In this document: positions 34,801 to 44,585 of the stretch, piece by piece
How the letters are laid out: each line of letters opens with the position of its first letter
Position numbering within the stretch: position 1 is the stretch's first letter
Origin: Burkholderia savannae
GTDB lineage: Bacteria; Pseudomonadota; Gammaproteobacteria; Burkholderiales; Burkholderiaceae
DNA length: 64,000 nucleotides
Direction: 5' to 3'
Assembly (NCBI RefSeq): GCF_001524445.2
Contig: NZ_CP013417.1
Span: forward strand, 2,914,001-2,978,000
The notes under the pieces: generated by a model
Databases searched by the model: none
What the model was told of the DNA's origin: nothing
Seen by the model: only the letters and a program-made list of their open reading frames with translations
Program-made: the position numbers and the translations under genes

Positions 34801-35904
34801 CGCGTCGATGCGCTGTGCGTGCGCGTCGAGCCGCACGTTCGCGTGCGCGTCGACGAGCGGCAGCAACTCGTCGGCGAGCGCGCCGGGCTTCGCGTTGACG
34901 ATCGACACCGGGCCCGCGACGACGAACGCCTTCGGCATGTTCGCATCGGGCGTCGCGGGCTCGAGCTGCGCGCGCACCGCGAGATCCGCGACGGGCGCGC
35001 CCGGCGACAGCGCGCGCGGATTCACGTGATCGAACACGATCGACGCGCGCGTGAGCGGCACGTCTGAAAACGGCGCGGCCTCGACGTGCGCGCGGCCCGC
35101 GAGCTTCATCCCCGATGCGTCGAGATCCGCGACGAGCGCCTCGAGCGAACCCGACACGCGCGCGCGCGCGTCGACCGGCTCGCCCGAGAACTTGCCCGCA
35201 TAGGTCGCGCCGCCTTCGATCGCGAACGGCCGCACGCCGTCGAGCCGCGCGTTCGCGGTGAGCGAGCCGAACGGCGTGTCGAGCCGCTCGAGCGTCGCGT
35301 CGTGATGTCGGCCGTCGCTCGCGCCGCGGAAGATGAGGCTGTCGAGCTCGGTCGTGGAGCCGGCTTCGCGGATCAGCAGCTTGTCGAAGCGCAGATCGTC
35401 GATCGCGAGTTGCAGCGGCAGTTGCAGATCCTTCGGCATCACCGTCGGCGAAGGCGGCGACGGCGCGACGCGCACGTCGATCGTGCCCGCGCGCAGCGAC
35501 GCGATCGTGAAGCGCCACGGCGCGCGCGCGAGCGCCCAGCGTCCGGCGACGCGATCGATCCTTACTTCGGTGCCCGAGCCGTCGGGGCTCGTCCACGCGA
35601 GTTGTTCGAGCCGCACGCCGGCCGCGAGCGTGCCGCCTTCGAGCGTGCCCGCGAGCCGCCCGCCGAGCAGCTTGACCGCCGCTTGCCACGCGAGCTGCGT
35701 GCCGCGCTCGGTCGTCGCGGCGGCGAAGAGCGCGCCCGCCGTCGCGACGACGAGCACGACGGCGACGAGCGCCGCCCATCCGAGCGCGGCGAGCGCGCGC
35801 CGGCCGGGCGAGCGCCGCCGCTTCGGCTCGGGCGCGCGCCCGCCGCCGGGCGCGCCGCCGTCCGGTGCGTTGGGAGGAGTCGGTTCGGATACGTCCTTCG
35901 TCAT
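31825..35904 (-). CDS. tamB: TamB, inner-membrane part of the translocation and assembly module
   Basis: A very large (1359-residue) envelope protein. Its N-terminus has a proline/arginine-rich cytoplasmic segment and one membrane helix (about residues 37-62). The rest is periplasmic beta-rich repeat, ending in the conserved DUF490/TamB C-terminal domain (from about residue 1090 to RRFDRWW). TamB spans the periplasm like a groove and works with TamA in outer-membrane protein insertion and, by family knowledge, lipid transport. Lysine/alanine/glycine-rich residues near 490-515 form a low-complexity loop. The ATG lies 15 nt after the tamA stop, so they are one operon. Confidence 0.94.
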   Translation of the reverse strand: MTKDVSEPTPPNAPDGGAPGGGRAPEPKRRRSPGRRALAALGWAALVAVVLVVATAGALFAAATTERGTQLAWQAAVKLLGGRLAGTLEGGTLAAGVRLEQLAWTSPDGSGTEVRIDRVAGRWALARAPWRFTIASLRAGTIDVRVAPSPPSPTVMPKDLQLPLQLAIDDLRFDKLLIREAGSTTELDSLIFRGASDGRHHDATLERLDTPFGSLTANARLDGVRPFAIEGGATYAGKFSGEPVDARARVSGSLEALVADLDASGMKLAGRAHVEAAPFSDVPLTRASIVFDHVNPRALSPGAPVADLAVRAQLEPATPDANMPKAFVVAGPVSIVNAKPGALADELLPLVDAHANVRLDAHAQRIDALAVRTIRDGSVTGGGALANGRGKFDLKVANLDLNAFVAALRPTRLAGPVGVALEPGVQTIDFDLADAKLALGAKAKIKLDAKQTTIADARVTAGKGRVELAGVLEHDARSTYDLKARLVDFDPLALAAAGAKAGGGKGAKTAKGAQAAKGGGAKIAQAAGPRAGTARVSGTLAATGALAPGFSTKAQFKLGDSVYDGLPMTGEGTVQMAGARILPSNANLSIAGNQVDLRGSFGAPGDRLRFNVDAPQLERLGFGLAGLVRANGELTGSFAHPNVVADYTATGVVFGANRIGSAQGRADIRDGAKGALVFTADANDIALGSISLKTLSAHLTGTRAKHAFDATAVGIAEGRVINLAVAANGGVVETRDGMRWDGTVTRLSNRGTPSISLDSPLAISAGAQRLTLSAAKLSVEGATLDLKSFALERGRLRTAGAITNLSVARALEIRAELTGKRSPLRTDLILDGDWDVTLGDTAAGYAQIRRRSGDVTIETGRGVASLGIGDLSARATFVPGNRLSATAHAKASRIGTLDANVTVPFALRDGVFGIAEDGPLTGRVDADVPALQSTGGLFGPSYLLDGRAALKLTVAGTPAKPKLSGALTGDNLSATLVDQGVQLKGGIVRVKLTENLVEFQQVEFHGGDGTLRAIGRVRLDGSEPDLTASIVADRLEIFAAPDRKLSLSGKAVVENDAPRGGIAINGKFAVDRALFDLPEEAAPHLSDDVVIVRPGSLERGETKTGTAIAKPAPATEKPAPSLAPRANIDIGLGRDFRFKGHGADLRLAGTVTVMSAPGVPLRAVGNVRVTEGSTYTSFGRKLSIENGFFTFNGPVSNPGINILAMRRNQEVEAGVQVTGTVQSPAVRLVSEPNVNDNEKLSWLLFGHGTDQGNNLGQQNAMTTALALLGSATGKRVAQTVGLDEVSVGRSDVGLTDPQVVLVSKAINERFVLGYEQGLQSASNAFKATINLTRFWAISAYGGTFQGVDLNYTRRFDRWW

Positions 35905-35919
35905 GCCAAATGAAAAAAA

Positions 35920-37737
35920 TCAGAATGCGATGCCGAGCGTCAGATACGGACGCACGCTCTTGTTCTTCAAGCCGTAAGCGAGATCGAAATTGACCGGGCC
36001 GACCGGGCTGCGCCAGCGCACGCCGAGCCCAGCGCCCGGATAGAACACCTTCTCGCCCCACGCGTCGGTCGCGGTGCCGATGTCGAAGAAGGTCGCCGCG
36101 CCCCAGTCGCGATTGAACCAGTGCTGGTATTCGGCCGTGCCCGACACGAGGTATTTGGTCGGCAGCACCGAGCCGTCGACCGAATTGCCGATGCTCTGAT
36201 AGCCGTAGCCGCGCACCGAGTTCGAGCCGCCCGCGCGGAACAGCAGCGACGCAGGCACGCCCGAGGAGCTGCCGCTCGTGAACACGCCGCCCAGCTCCGC
36301 GCGAAACACGAACAGGTCGCGCTTGCCGATCGGCACGTACTGCTGGCCGCGCGCGTAGCCGCGGATGAACGTCTGGTCGGTCAGCACGCCCTTCACCGCG
36401 AAGCTGGCTTCCGCGTGGATCAGGTTGCCCGAGCGCGGGAACAGAGGATCGTCGACGTTGCGGCGCGTCCACGCCCATTGCGGCACGAGCGCGCGGCTCG
36501 TGGTCGGGCCGGCGCCGTTCTGGTCGAGCCGGTCCTGATAGAGCATCAGCGAATACGAATAATCGATGAACTGGGCGTTGCGCGTGCGCTGCGCGCCCAC
36601 GCGCGCGCTGTAGATCCGCGTGTCCGACACGTTCGTGTTCGTGTACGACGCGAGGATGCTGTTGGTCCACGCGCGCGAGCCGGGCGGCATCGACAGCTGC
36701 ACCTGCCCGTACTGCTGGATCTGGTCGACCCGCCCCGACACCGACAGCGGCCACGCGGCGCCGAACGTGTCGAGATACGTGTACGAGCCCTGGATGTGCG
36801 GCCCCGTGTCGGTCGCGTAGCCGATCCCGCCGCGCACGCTGTTGTACTGGTATTCGCTGACCTTCACGTGCACGGGCGTGTCGAGCGGGCGCGCGGCGTC
36901 GTCGGACACGTCGATCGCGACGCTCGCGTAATACGGCGTGTTCTGCAACTGGCGCTGCAGCTCGGCGATGCGCTTCGCGTCGTAGATCTCGCCCGGCGAC
37001 AGCGGATTCACGTTGCGCACGATCTTCTCCGGATAGCGGCGCGTGCCGGACACGTTAAGCTCGCCGATCGTAAACGTCGGCCCGCTGGCGAACGTCACCG
37101 CGAGCGTCGCCTCGCGCGTGCGCGGATCGATGCGCGCCTCCGACGCGGTGATCTTCGCGCCGAGATAACGGCGCGACTGCAGTTGCCTGAGCGCCGCGTT
37201 CTTCGCGTCGTCCCAGCCGGACTGCGTGAACGCGTCGCCCGGCTTCAGCGAGAACGCGAGGCGCGTCGCGGTCTCCTGCTTCGGGTCCTCGCTCTCGACC
37301 GGGCCGTCGAATTTCAGATCGACCGCTGACACCACCGTCTGCGCGCCCGGATCGACCGACACCGTCACGCGGCGCTCGCCGCCCGTCGTGCGCACGTCGG
37401 TACGCACGACGGGCGAGAAGTAGCCGGCCGTCGCGGCGAGCTCGCGCACCTGCTGCGGCGTCGCTGTCACGAGGAAGTCGAACTGGTCCTCGCTCAGGTC
37501 TTCGCGCTTCGCGAAGCGGGCGATGTCGAGATGCTGCTTGAGGAGGCTCCTGACCGCGCGCGGCGCGTCGATCTCGACCGCGTACTTCGCGAACGCGGGC
37601 GCGGCAAGCGCGGCCGCGCAGCCGGCGAGCAACGCGCGCAGGCCGCGCCGCGCAAATGCGCGCCATCCGGGCGAGCGGCTCGGCGCGCCGCGCGCGGCGC
37701 GCGTGGATGCATGCTGTCGTGGTGCCCGCCCTGCCAA
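35920..37737 (-). CDS. tamA: TamA, BamA/Omp85-family outer-membrane protein
   Basis: An outer-membrane Omp85 protein of about 605 residues: signal peptide (ALLAGC to PAFA), three POTRA-type domains (about 35-270), then a 16-strand barrel ending in TLGIAF with the required terminal phenylalanine. The barrel hairpin motif VRGYGYQSIG is typical. TamA helps fold a subset of autotransporters and other outer-membrane proteins with TamB. The start is uncertain. A TTG at 37737 has GGAGG six bases upstream, so I prefer it; an in-frame ATG at 37845 would add 36 poorly conserved residues and would run closer to the divergent gene's promoter. Confidence 0.9.
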   Translation of the reverse strand: MAGRAPRQHASTRAARGAPSRSPGWRAFARRGLRALLAGCAAALAAPAFAKYAVEIDAPRAVRSLLKQHLDIARFAKREDLSEDQFDFLVTATPQQVRELAATAGYFSPVVRTDVRTTGGERRVTVSVDPGAQTVVSAVDLKFDGPVESEDPKQETATRLAFSLKPGDAFTQSGWDDAKNAALRQLQSRRYLGAKITASEARIDPRTREATLAVTFASGPTFTIGELNVSGTRRYPEKIVRNVNPLSPGEIYDAKRIAELQRQLQNTPYYASVAIDVSDDAARPLDTPVHVKVSEYQYNSVRGGIGYATDTGPHIQGSYTYLDTFGAAWPLSVSGRVDQIQQYGQVQLSMPPGSRAWTNSILASYTNTNVSDTRIYSARVGAQRTRNAQFIDYSYSLMLYQDRLDQNGAGPTTSRALVPQWAWTRRNVDDPLFPRSGNLIHAEASFAVKGVLTDQTFIRGYARGQQYVPIGKRDLFVFRAELGGVFTSGSSSGVPASLLFRAGGSNSVRGYGYQSIGNSVDGSVLPTKYLVSGTAEYQHWFNRDWGAATFFDIGTATDAWGEKVFYPGAGLGVRWRSPVGPVNFDLAYGLKNKSVRPYLTLGIAF

Positions 37738-37946
37738 ACAAGACCTCCGCTGTAAGAATTTCGTCGGACCAAAGCCGTCATTTGAACACAGTGCGATGCG
37801 CGCAGAACGCGCGTTCGACCACGCCGACGCATGGCGCCCGCGCATTCGACGCCGCTTTACCGCCGGCTGTTCCCGGCGTTGCGGTAAAATCTCGTCGATC
37901 GAACCCGCGGGCGCGCCGCGCCCGGCTCAGAACGGAAAGCCAAGCC

Positions 37947-38135
37947 ATGCCGTACCAGTCCGACATCACGCAATTCCTGAATCAGTTGAAGCAGCAGAAG
38001 CCGACGCTCGAAGAAGAACAGCGCAAGGGCCGTTCGCTGCTGTGGGACAAGCAGCCGATCGACCTCGAGGAGCGCGACGCGCAGCGGCAATCGCGCGTGC
38101 GCCAGACTTCGTACGTCTACTATCAGAACTTCTGA
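37947..38135 (+). CDS. DUF3460 family small protein
   Basis: A 62-residue charged protein, MPYQSDITQFLNQLK at the start and TSYVYYQNF at the end, which matches the DUF3460 family of Burkholderiales. Function unknown. A TAAAAT hexamer at 37885-37890 may be its -10 element. Its stop codon is 4 nt before the GTG of scpA, and in this group the pair is usually adjacent, so it is probably co-expressed with the chromosome-condensation gene. Confidence 0.85.
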   Translation: MPYQSDITQFLNQLKQQKPTLEEEQRKGRSLLWDKQPIDLEERDAQRQSRVRQTSYVYYQNF

Positions 38136-38139
38136 CGCC

Positions 38140-39015
38140 GTGAGCGCCGCCGACGAGGCCAGCGCCAGCGCGCAGCCCGAAGACGCGATCGCCGCGCCCG
38201 CCGGCGCCGATTCGACGCCCGACACGGTCGACGGCGTCGCGGCGTTCGCGCGCCTGTACGGCGAGCCGCTCTTCAAGCTGCCGCAGGATCTGTACATTCC
38301 GCCGGACGCGCTCGAAGTCTTTCTCGAAACGTTCGAAGGCCCGCTCGATCTGCTGCTGTACCTGATCCGCAAGCAGAACTTCAACGTGCTCGACATTCCG
38401 ATGGCGGAAGTCACCGCGCAGTATCTCGGCTACGTCGACCAGATCCGCGAATCGAATCTGGAGCTCGCGGCCGAGTACCTGCTGATGGCGGCGATGCTGA
38501 TCGAGATCAAGTCGCGGATGCTGCTGCCCGTGAAGAAGGTGGACACGGGCGAGGACGCGGAGGACCCGCGCGCCGAGCTCGTGCGGCGCCTGCTCGAATA
38601 CGAGCAGATGAAGCTCGCCGCGCAGCGTCTCGACCGGCTGCCGCAGCTCGGCCGCGACTTCCTGCGCGCCGAGGTGTACATCGAGCAGAGCATCACGCCG
38701 CGCTTCCCCGACGTGAACTCGGACGACCTGCGCGCCGCGTGGGCCGACGTGCTCAAGCGCGCGAAGCTCGTCCAGCATCACAAGATCTCGCGCGAGGAGC
38801 TGTCGGTGCGCGAGCACATGAGCCTCATCCTGCGCAAGCTGCAGAACGCGCGCTTCATGGAGTTCGCCGATTTGTTCGACACGTCGCGCGGCGTGCCCGT
38901 CGTCGTCGTCAACTTCATCGCGATGCTCGAGCTCGCGCGCGAATCGCTCGTCGAAATCACGCAGGCCGAACCGTTCGCGCCGATCTACGTGCGGCTCGCT
39001 TATCTGCCGGCTTGA
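38140..39015 (+). CDS. scpA: Segregation and condensation protein A (kleisin)
   Basis: A 291-residue kleisin that, with ScpB and Smc, forms the condensin ring used in chromosome folding and segregation. The family pattern is clear: FEGPLDLLLYLIRKQNFNV near residues 68-86, the LELAAEYLLMAAMLIEIKSRMLLP region that contacts Smc (about 107-130), and a C-terminal winged helix. An acidic, alanine-rich extension of about 40 residues precedes it. Translation starts at GTG 4 nt after the DUF3460 stop. No scpB is nearby. Confidence 0.93.
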   Translation: MSAADEASASAQPEDAIAAPAGADSTPDTVDGVAAFARLYGEPLFKLPQDLYIPPDALEVFLETFEGPLDLLLYLIRKQNFNVLDIPMAEVTAQYLGYVDQIRESNLELAAEYLLMAAMLIEIKSRMLLPVKKVDTGEDAEDPRAELVRRLLEYEQMKLAAQRLDRLPQLGRDFLRAEVYIEQSITPRFPDVNSDDLRAAWADVLKRAKLVQHHKISREELSVREHMSLILRKLQNARFMEFADLFDTSRGVPVVVVNFIAMLELARESLVEITQAEPFAPIYVRLAYLPA

Positions 39016-40438
<1,423 letters not shown>

Positions 40439-40460
40439 CGGCCGGCCACGCAGCCGGCCG
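40439..40460 (+). promoter_or_regulatory. Intercistronic hairpin between panC and panD
   Basis: CGGCCGGC (40439-40446) and GCCGGCCG (40453-40460) form an 8-bp stem with a 6-nt loop directly after the panC stop codon. The tail is CTCTTCGTCT, weakly T-rich, so it may be an attenuator or an mRNA-stability element rather than a full terminator. Confidence 0.45.
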
Positions 40461-40492
40461 CTCTTCGTCTGGTAGCACCAAGGGAGCCCATC

Positions 40493-40879
40493 ATGCAGCG
40501 CCACATGCTGAAATCGAAGATCCACCGCGCGGCGGTCACGCACTGCGAGCTGCATTACGAAGGCTCGTGCGCGATCGACGAGGATCTGCTCGAAGCCGCG
40601 AACATCGTCGAGAACGAGCGGATCGACATCTGGAACATCAACAACGGCGAGCGCTTCTCGACGTACGCGATCAAGGGCGAGCGCGGCAGCGGAATGATCT
40701 CGCTGAACGGCTCGGCCGCGCGCCGCGCGCAGCTCGGCGACCTCGTGATCATCGCCGCGTTCGCGATGATCGACGAGGCAGAGCTGAAGGCCGGCTGGAA
40801 GCCCAATCTCGTGTTCGTCGGCGACGACAACAAGATCAAGGGCAGCCGCGATCACGTGCCGACGCAGAACTGGACCTGA
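40493..40879 (+). CDS. panD: Aspartate 1-decarboxylase proenzyme
   Basis: A 128-residue pyruvoyl enzyme that makes beta-alanine from aspartate. The self-cleavage site is G24-S25 in HYEGSCAID, where S25 becomes the pyruvoyl group. Conserved K9 (KSKIH), Y58 region (RFSTYAIKG) and [12 protein letters not shown] are present. The length is normal for the family. Second gene of the panC-panD pair. Confidence 0.96.
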   Translation: MQRHMLKSKIHRAAVTHCELHYEGSCAIDEDLLEAANIVENERIDIWNINNGERFSTYAIKGERGSGMISLNGSAARRAQLGDLVIIAAFAMIDEAELKAGWKPNLVFVGDDNKIKGSRDHVPTQNWT

Positions 40880-40900
40880 ACCGCGTCCGGGCGGCTGCGC

Positions 40901-40980
40901 GGGCGGTTTCGGGCGGTATCGGGCGGTATCGGGCCGTTTCTGGCCGTTTCTGGCCGTTTCGGACCGTATCAGGCGGTGTC
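40901..40980. repeat. Decanucleotide array, consensus GGGCGGTWTC, x8
   Basis: Eight units in strict 10-bp register with small changes (GGGCGGTTTC, GGGCGGTATC twice, GGGCCGTTTC, TGGCCGTTTC twice, GGACCGTATC, AGGCGGTGTC). It starts 21 nt after the panD stop and lies between convergent panD and the ParA gene. Confidence 0.88.
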
Positions 40981-41486
40981 AGGCGGCATAGGCCGTGTAG
41001 CCGTGTAGCCGGTGACGGCATGGCGGCGTAGGCGGTATCGCACGGGCCGCGCCGCCGGTATGACGAATCCGGGGCGCGGCGCAGCAATATGCGCGGCGCA
41101 CGGCGGCGCAATCGAGGCGTGTCGCGCCGAAATCCCGGTGCGGCGCTTCGCGCGACTTCCATGGTGCCGGCACTCGCGATTGCTGCCGACGCCGCCGGCG
41201 TTTCGACACGGACGGTTTGCGCGAAGCCGATGCCGGCGCGTGCACGAAGCGGCTCGGCAACGCATCCGACATGCGAGATGCGGCACGCGACATGCAACGC
41301 CCCCGCCATTCCGGCCGCCCTTTCCCCGACTATCGAATACGGGCCGATCGCCCGTCTCGGCCCGGTATGTCGCCTCGAGATGTTGCCTCGAGATGCCGCC
41401 GCGAACGCGCGACGCGCGCAAGCCGCGCGCAAGCCGCGTGCGACGCCGTCAGCCGCCGCTCCCGGCGCGCCACCGCCGCCGGCACG
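40981..41486. other. Convergent spacer between the panD-side repeat and the ParA gene
   Basis: 506 bp with no supported gene, terminator or RNA. The open frames have arginine/alanine-rich composition typical of shadow frames in GC-rich DNA. Confidence 0.5.
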
Positions 41487-42113
41487 CTACGTCTTCAACG
41501 CCCACTCGACGATCGGCTCCCACTGCTCGAGATCCTTCTCGACGCGGCTTTTCGCGACGTCCCACAGCGTGAGGCCGTGCGCGGCGAGCTGCACGTAGTT
41601 CTGCGTGTCGCGCAGATAGCCGAGCACCGGCAGATCGAGCCCTTCGACGAAGCGGTGCAACTGCTCGGCCGAACGCGTGCGCGCGTCGACCCGCATCCCG
41701 ACGATCCCCACCTTGATCGCGCCCTTCTTCACGGCCTTCTCGCTCGCGAGGCGCTGGAGGAATTGCTGGGTCGCGAGGATATCGAACATCGACGGCTGCA
41801 GCGGCACGATCACCTTGTCGGCAAACTCGAGCGCGACGTTCATCCGGTTGCCGTGCAGGCCGGCCGGCGTATCGACGATCGCGTATTCGAGACCGCGCGG
41901 CGGCTTCGACGGCGAATCGGGATCGAGCGCCCAGGTCTCGATCGCGGGCAGCGCGGCCGGCCGCAGATCGAGCCACGCGTGCGCGGACTGCTGCCGGTCG
42001 AGATCGGCGAGCGCGGCCCATGCGCCCTGCGCCGCGAAATACCCAGCCAGATTGGTGGACAGCGTGCTCTTGCCGACGCCGCCCTTCGGATTCGCCACCA
42101 CGATCACCGTCAT
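41487..42113 (-). CDS. Orphan ParA-family ATPase
   Basis: A 208-residue P-loop ATPase with the deviant Walker A motif NPKGGVGKST (K10 signature lysine, K15 P-loop lysine), switch I DRQQSAHAWLDLRP and Walker B YAIVDTPAGLHG. ParA-type proteins form ATP-dependent dimers on DNA or membranes and position plasmids, chromosomes or protein clusters. No ParB-like partner or centromere-like repeat array is encoded beside it, so its cargo is unknown. The ATG at 42113 gives the standard start MTVIVV; the longer open frame upstream is discarded. Confidence 0.88.
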   Translation of the reverse strand: MTVIVVANPKGGVGKSTLSTNLAGYFAAQGAWAALADLDRQQSAHAWLDLRPAALPAIETWALDPDSPSKPPRGLEYAIVDTPAGLHGNRMNVALEFADKVIVPLQPSMFDILATQQFLQRLASEKAVKKGAIKVGIVGMRVDARTRSAEQLHRFVEGLDLPVLGYLRDTQNYVQLAAHGLTLWDVAKSRVEKDLEQWEPIVEWALKT

Positions 42114-42366
42114 GAATTCCCCCGAAGAAGCCGCGCGGCGCGACGCCTGGCACAGGCGCCGCGCCGCGAAAAATGCGGATACAGGGAGCGATGATATCGG
42201 CAAATGCGCCTGCACCGAAACGGGTTCGTCCGCACTTGGGCGAACGGACGACGGCGAAGCGGCGCTCGCGCGGCCCAAACGACGCTCGCCGCGCCGCCAC
42301 GGCCCCCGGCGCGGACGGCCGCTCCAAGCCGCCGCGAACGGGCGGCCGCAGCAGCCGGAACGCCGC

Positions 42367-42783
42367 TTACGCGGCCCTGCCGGCCAAGCCGCGCGCGCCG
42401 CCGAGCGCGAACGCGCCGGCCCCGAGCAGCGCCTGGACGACGAGCGTGAGCGCCCAGAACGCCGGATATTCCCAGCCGCCGTGCGGCGCGGCGAAGCTCC
42501 AGCCGTTCGGCAAGTGCGTCATCGTCGCGCCGAGCATGAACGGCAGCAGCACGAGCGACGCGAGCCGCACCCGCACGCCTGCGAGAAGCGCGAGGCCGCC
42601 GACGAGCTCGACGACCGTCGTCACGTAGGCGAGCCAGCCCGGCAGGCCGAGCGACGCGAAGAACTGCGCGGTGCCGGGCAGCGTGAACACGAAGACCTTC
42701 TGCGCGACGTGCGCGAGGTACAGCACGCCGAGCGCGACGCGCAGCAACGCCGCGCCGACATCGTTCAAACGGTTCGAATCCAT
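42367..42783 (-). CDS. DoxX family membrane protein
   Basis: A 138-residue inner-membrane protein with four hydrophobic helices. The DoxX pattern is present: LLRVALGVLYLAHVAQKVF at the start, a PGWLAYVTTVVELVGGLALL helix, and a C-terminal FALGGARG. DoxX proteins are small quinone-related or redox-associated membrane proteins of unclear function, sometimes linked to oxidative stress. The ATG at 42783 is chosen (MDSNRLND); the upstream region to 42934 is noticeably AT-rich (TTATATTATTT) and probably holds its promoter. Confidence 0.85.
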   Translation of the reverse strand: MDSNRLNDVGAALLRVALGVLYLAHVAQKVFVFTLPGTAQFFASLGLPGWLAYVTTVVELVGGLALLAGVRVRLASLVLLPFMLGATMTHLPNGWSFAAPHGGWEYPAFWALTLVVQALLGAGAFALGGARGLAGRAA

Positions 42784-42934
42784 GTTGGGGTTCCCTTTCG
42801 TCGAAGTTTGGATGGAATGCACTTTATTCGAACCAAATTCGGCAAAAAACAGCCGATCAGACTTATATTATTTCCTATTTGGAATTAATGACGCCAAGGG
42901 TACGACGAGGCAATCCGACGAGCCGCCGCCGACA

Positions 42935-44521
42935 TCACGCGAACGCCGCAAACACGCGATCGAGATCGAGGTGCGCCGCGAGCGTGTCCGCAAGCCGCTC
43001 GAGCGACGCCTCGCGCAACGCCGGATAGTCGACCGGCTCCGCGCCGCCGAGCCCCGCCCATTCGAGCAGCGCCGCGCACGCGTCGGGCGTGTCGAAGAGC
43101 CCGTGCAGGTAGGTCGCGAGGATCTGCCCGTCCGCCGACACTGCGCCGTCCGGCCGCTCGCCGTCCGCCCCCGCGAGCACGAGCGCCGGCGACGCGAGCG
43201 CCGGCCCATGCGTTTGCCCCATGTGGATCTCGTAGCCGGACACGCGCGCGCCGCCCGCGAACGCGAGCCGCCCCGTCGCGTTGACGAGCGTCTTCCGCGG
43301 CGTGAGCGTCGTCGCGTAGTCGAGCAGGCCAAGGCCCGCGCTCGCCGCGCCCGCCGCGCCTTCCACCCCGTGCGGATCATCGAGCGCGCGGCCGAGCATC
43401 TGCATGCCGCCGCAGACGCCGATCACCTTGCCGCCGTAGCGCAAATGGCGCTTGATCCGCGCGTCCCAGCCCGCGTCGCGCAGCCATGCGAGATCGGCGA
43501 GCACGTTCTTCGAGCCGGGCAGGATCAGCAGATCGGCGTCGGGCACGGGCCCGCTCTTCCAGTACGTAAAATCAACGCGCGGATGCACGCGCAGCGCGTC
43601 GAAATCGGTGTGGTTGCTGATCCGCGGCAACGCGGGCACGACCACCCGCAGCACGCCCGCGTCGCGCCGCGACGCCGACGTGTGCGCGCTCGCGGGCAGC
43701 ATGTCTTCCGCGTCAAGCGTGAGCCCGTGCAGGTACGGCAGCACGCCGAGCACGGGCTTGCCCGTCTGCGCTTCGAGCCAGCGCAGCCCCGGCTCGAGCA
43801 GCGCGGGATCGCCGCGAAAGCGGTTGATCACGAAGCCGCGCACGCGCGCGCGCTCGCTGTCCGACAGGCACGCGAGCGTGCCGACGAGATGCGCGAACAC
43901 GCCGCCGCGATCGATGTCGGCGACGAGCACGACCGGACAGTCGACCGCCTCGGCAAACCCCATGTTCGCGATGTCGCCTTCGCGCAGATTGATCTCGGCG
44001 GGGCTGCCCGCCCCTTCGACGATCACCGCGTCGTACGCGGCGCGCAGCCGGCCGTACGATTCGAGCACCGCCCGCATCGCGACCGGCTTGTAGTCGTGAT
44101 AGGCGCGCGCGTTCAGATTCGCGCGCGCCTTGCCGTGGACGATCACCTGCGCGCCGCGGTCGCCCGTCGGCTTCAGCAGCACGGGGTTCAGATCGGTATG
44201 CGCGTCGATGCCCGCCGCGAGCGCCTGCAGCGCCTGCGCGCGGCCGATCTCGCCGCCGTCCGCCGTCACCGCGCTGTTGAGCGCCATGTTCTGCGGCTTG
44301 AACGGCGCGACGCGCACGCCCGCGCGGCGCGCAAGCCGGCAGAGCCCGGCGACGAGCGTGCTCTTGCCCGCGTCGGACGTCGTGCCCTGAATCATCAGCG
44401 CGCCGCGCGGACGGGCGGCGTTGGCGTTGGCGTTGGCGTTGGCGTTGGCGTTGGCGTTGGCGTTGGCGTTGGCGTTGGCGTTGGCGTTGGCGTTGGCGTT
44501 GGCGTTGGCGTTGGCGGTCAT
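42935..44521 (-). CDS. cobQ: Cobyric acid synthase with Asn-Ala repeat at the N-terminus
   Basis: A 528-residue glutamine-dependent amidase that converts adenosylcobyrinic acid a,c-diamide to adenosylcobyric acid. The P-loop [10 protein letters not shown] is near residues 47-56, and the class I glutaminase-like domain at the C-terminus has VCGGMQMLG with the nucleophilic cysteine and [11 protein letters not shown]. The first 35 residues are M-T-A followed by sixteen Asn-Ala dipeptides, encoded by a GGCGTT repeat on the plus strand; the rest is of normal length. Divergent from cobU with 64 bp between the starts. Confidence 0.95.
   Translation of the reverse strand: MTANANANANANANANANANANANANANANANANAARPRGALMIQGTTSDAGKSTLVAGLCRLARRAGVRVAPFKPQNMALNSAVTADGGEIGRAQALQALAAGIDAHTDLNPVLLKPTGDRGAQVIVHGKARANLNARAYHDYKPVAMRAVLESYGRLRAAYDAVIVEGAGSPAEINLREGDIANMGFAEAVDCPVVLVADIDRGGVFAHLVGTLACLSDSERARVRGFVINRFRGDPALLEPGLRWLEAQTGKPVLGVLPYLHGLTLDAEDMLPASAHTSASRRDAGVLRVVVPALPRISNHTDFDALRVHPRVDFTYWKSGPVPDADLLILPGSKNVLADLAWLRDAGWDARIKRHLRYGGKVIGVCGGMQMLGRALDDPHGVEGAAGAASAGLGLLDYATTLTPRKTLVNATGRLAFAGGARVSGYEIHMGQTHGPALASPALVLAGADGERPDGAVSADGQILATYLHGLFDTPDACAALLEWAGLGGAEPVDYPALREASLERLADTLAAHLDLDRVFAAFA
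44417..44512. repeat. Hexanucleotide array GGCGTT x16
   Basis: Sixteen perfect copies. On the minus strand they encode (Asn-Ala)16 at the N-terminus of CobQ; copy-number changes keep the frame. The end of the array is 74 bp from the cobU start. Confidence 0.95.
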
Positions 44522-44585
44522 CGTAAGCGAGGCGCGCGACGAATGGCGAAGGCCGCATTATCGCGCGGCCCGTTACAATCACGCG

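Noticed and set aside
44421..44585. N-terminal Ala-Leu repeat extension of CobU
   Set aside because: It is the antisense reading of the GGCGTT array. The normal CobU start with its P-loop is at 44586, and the extension has no family counterpart.
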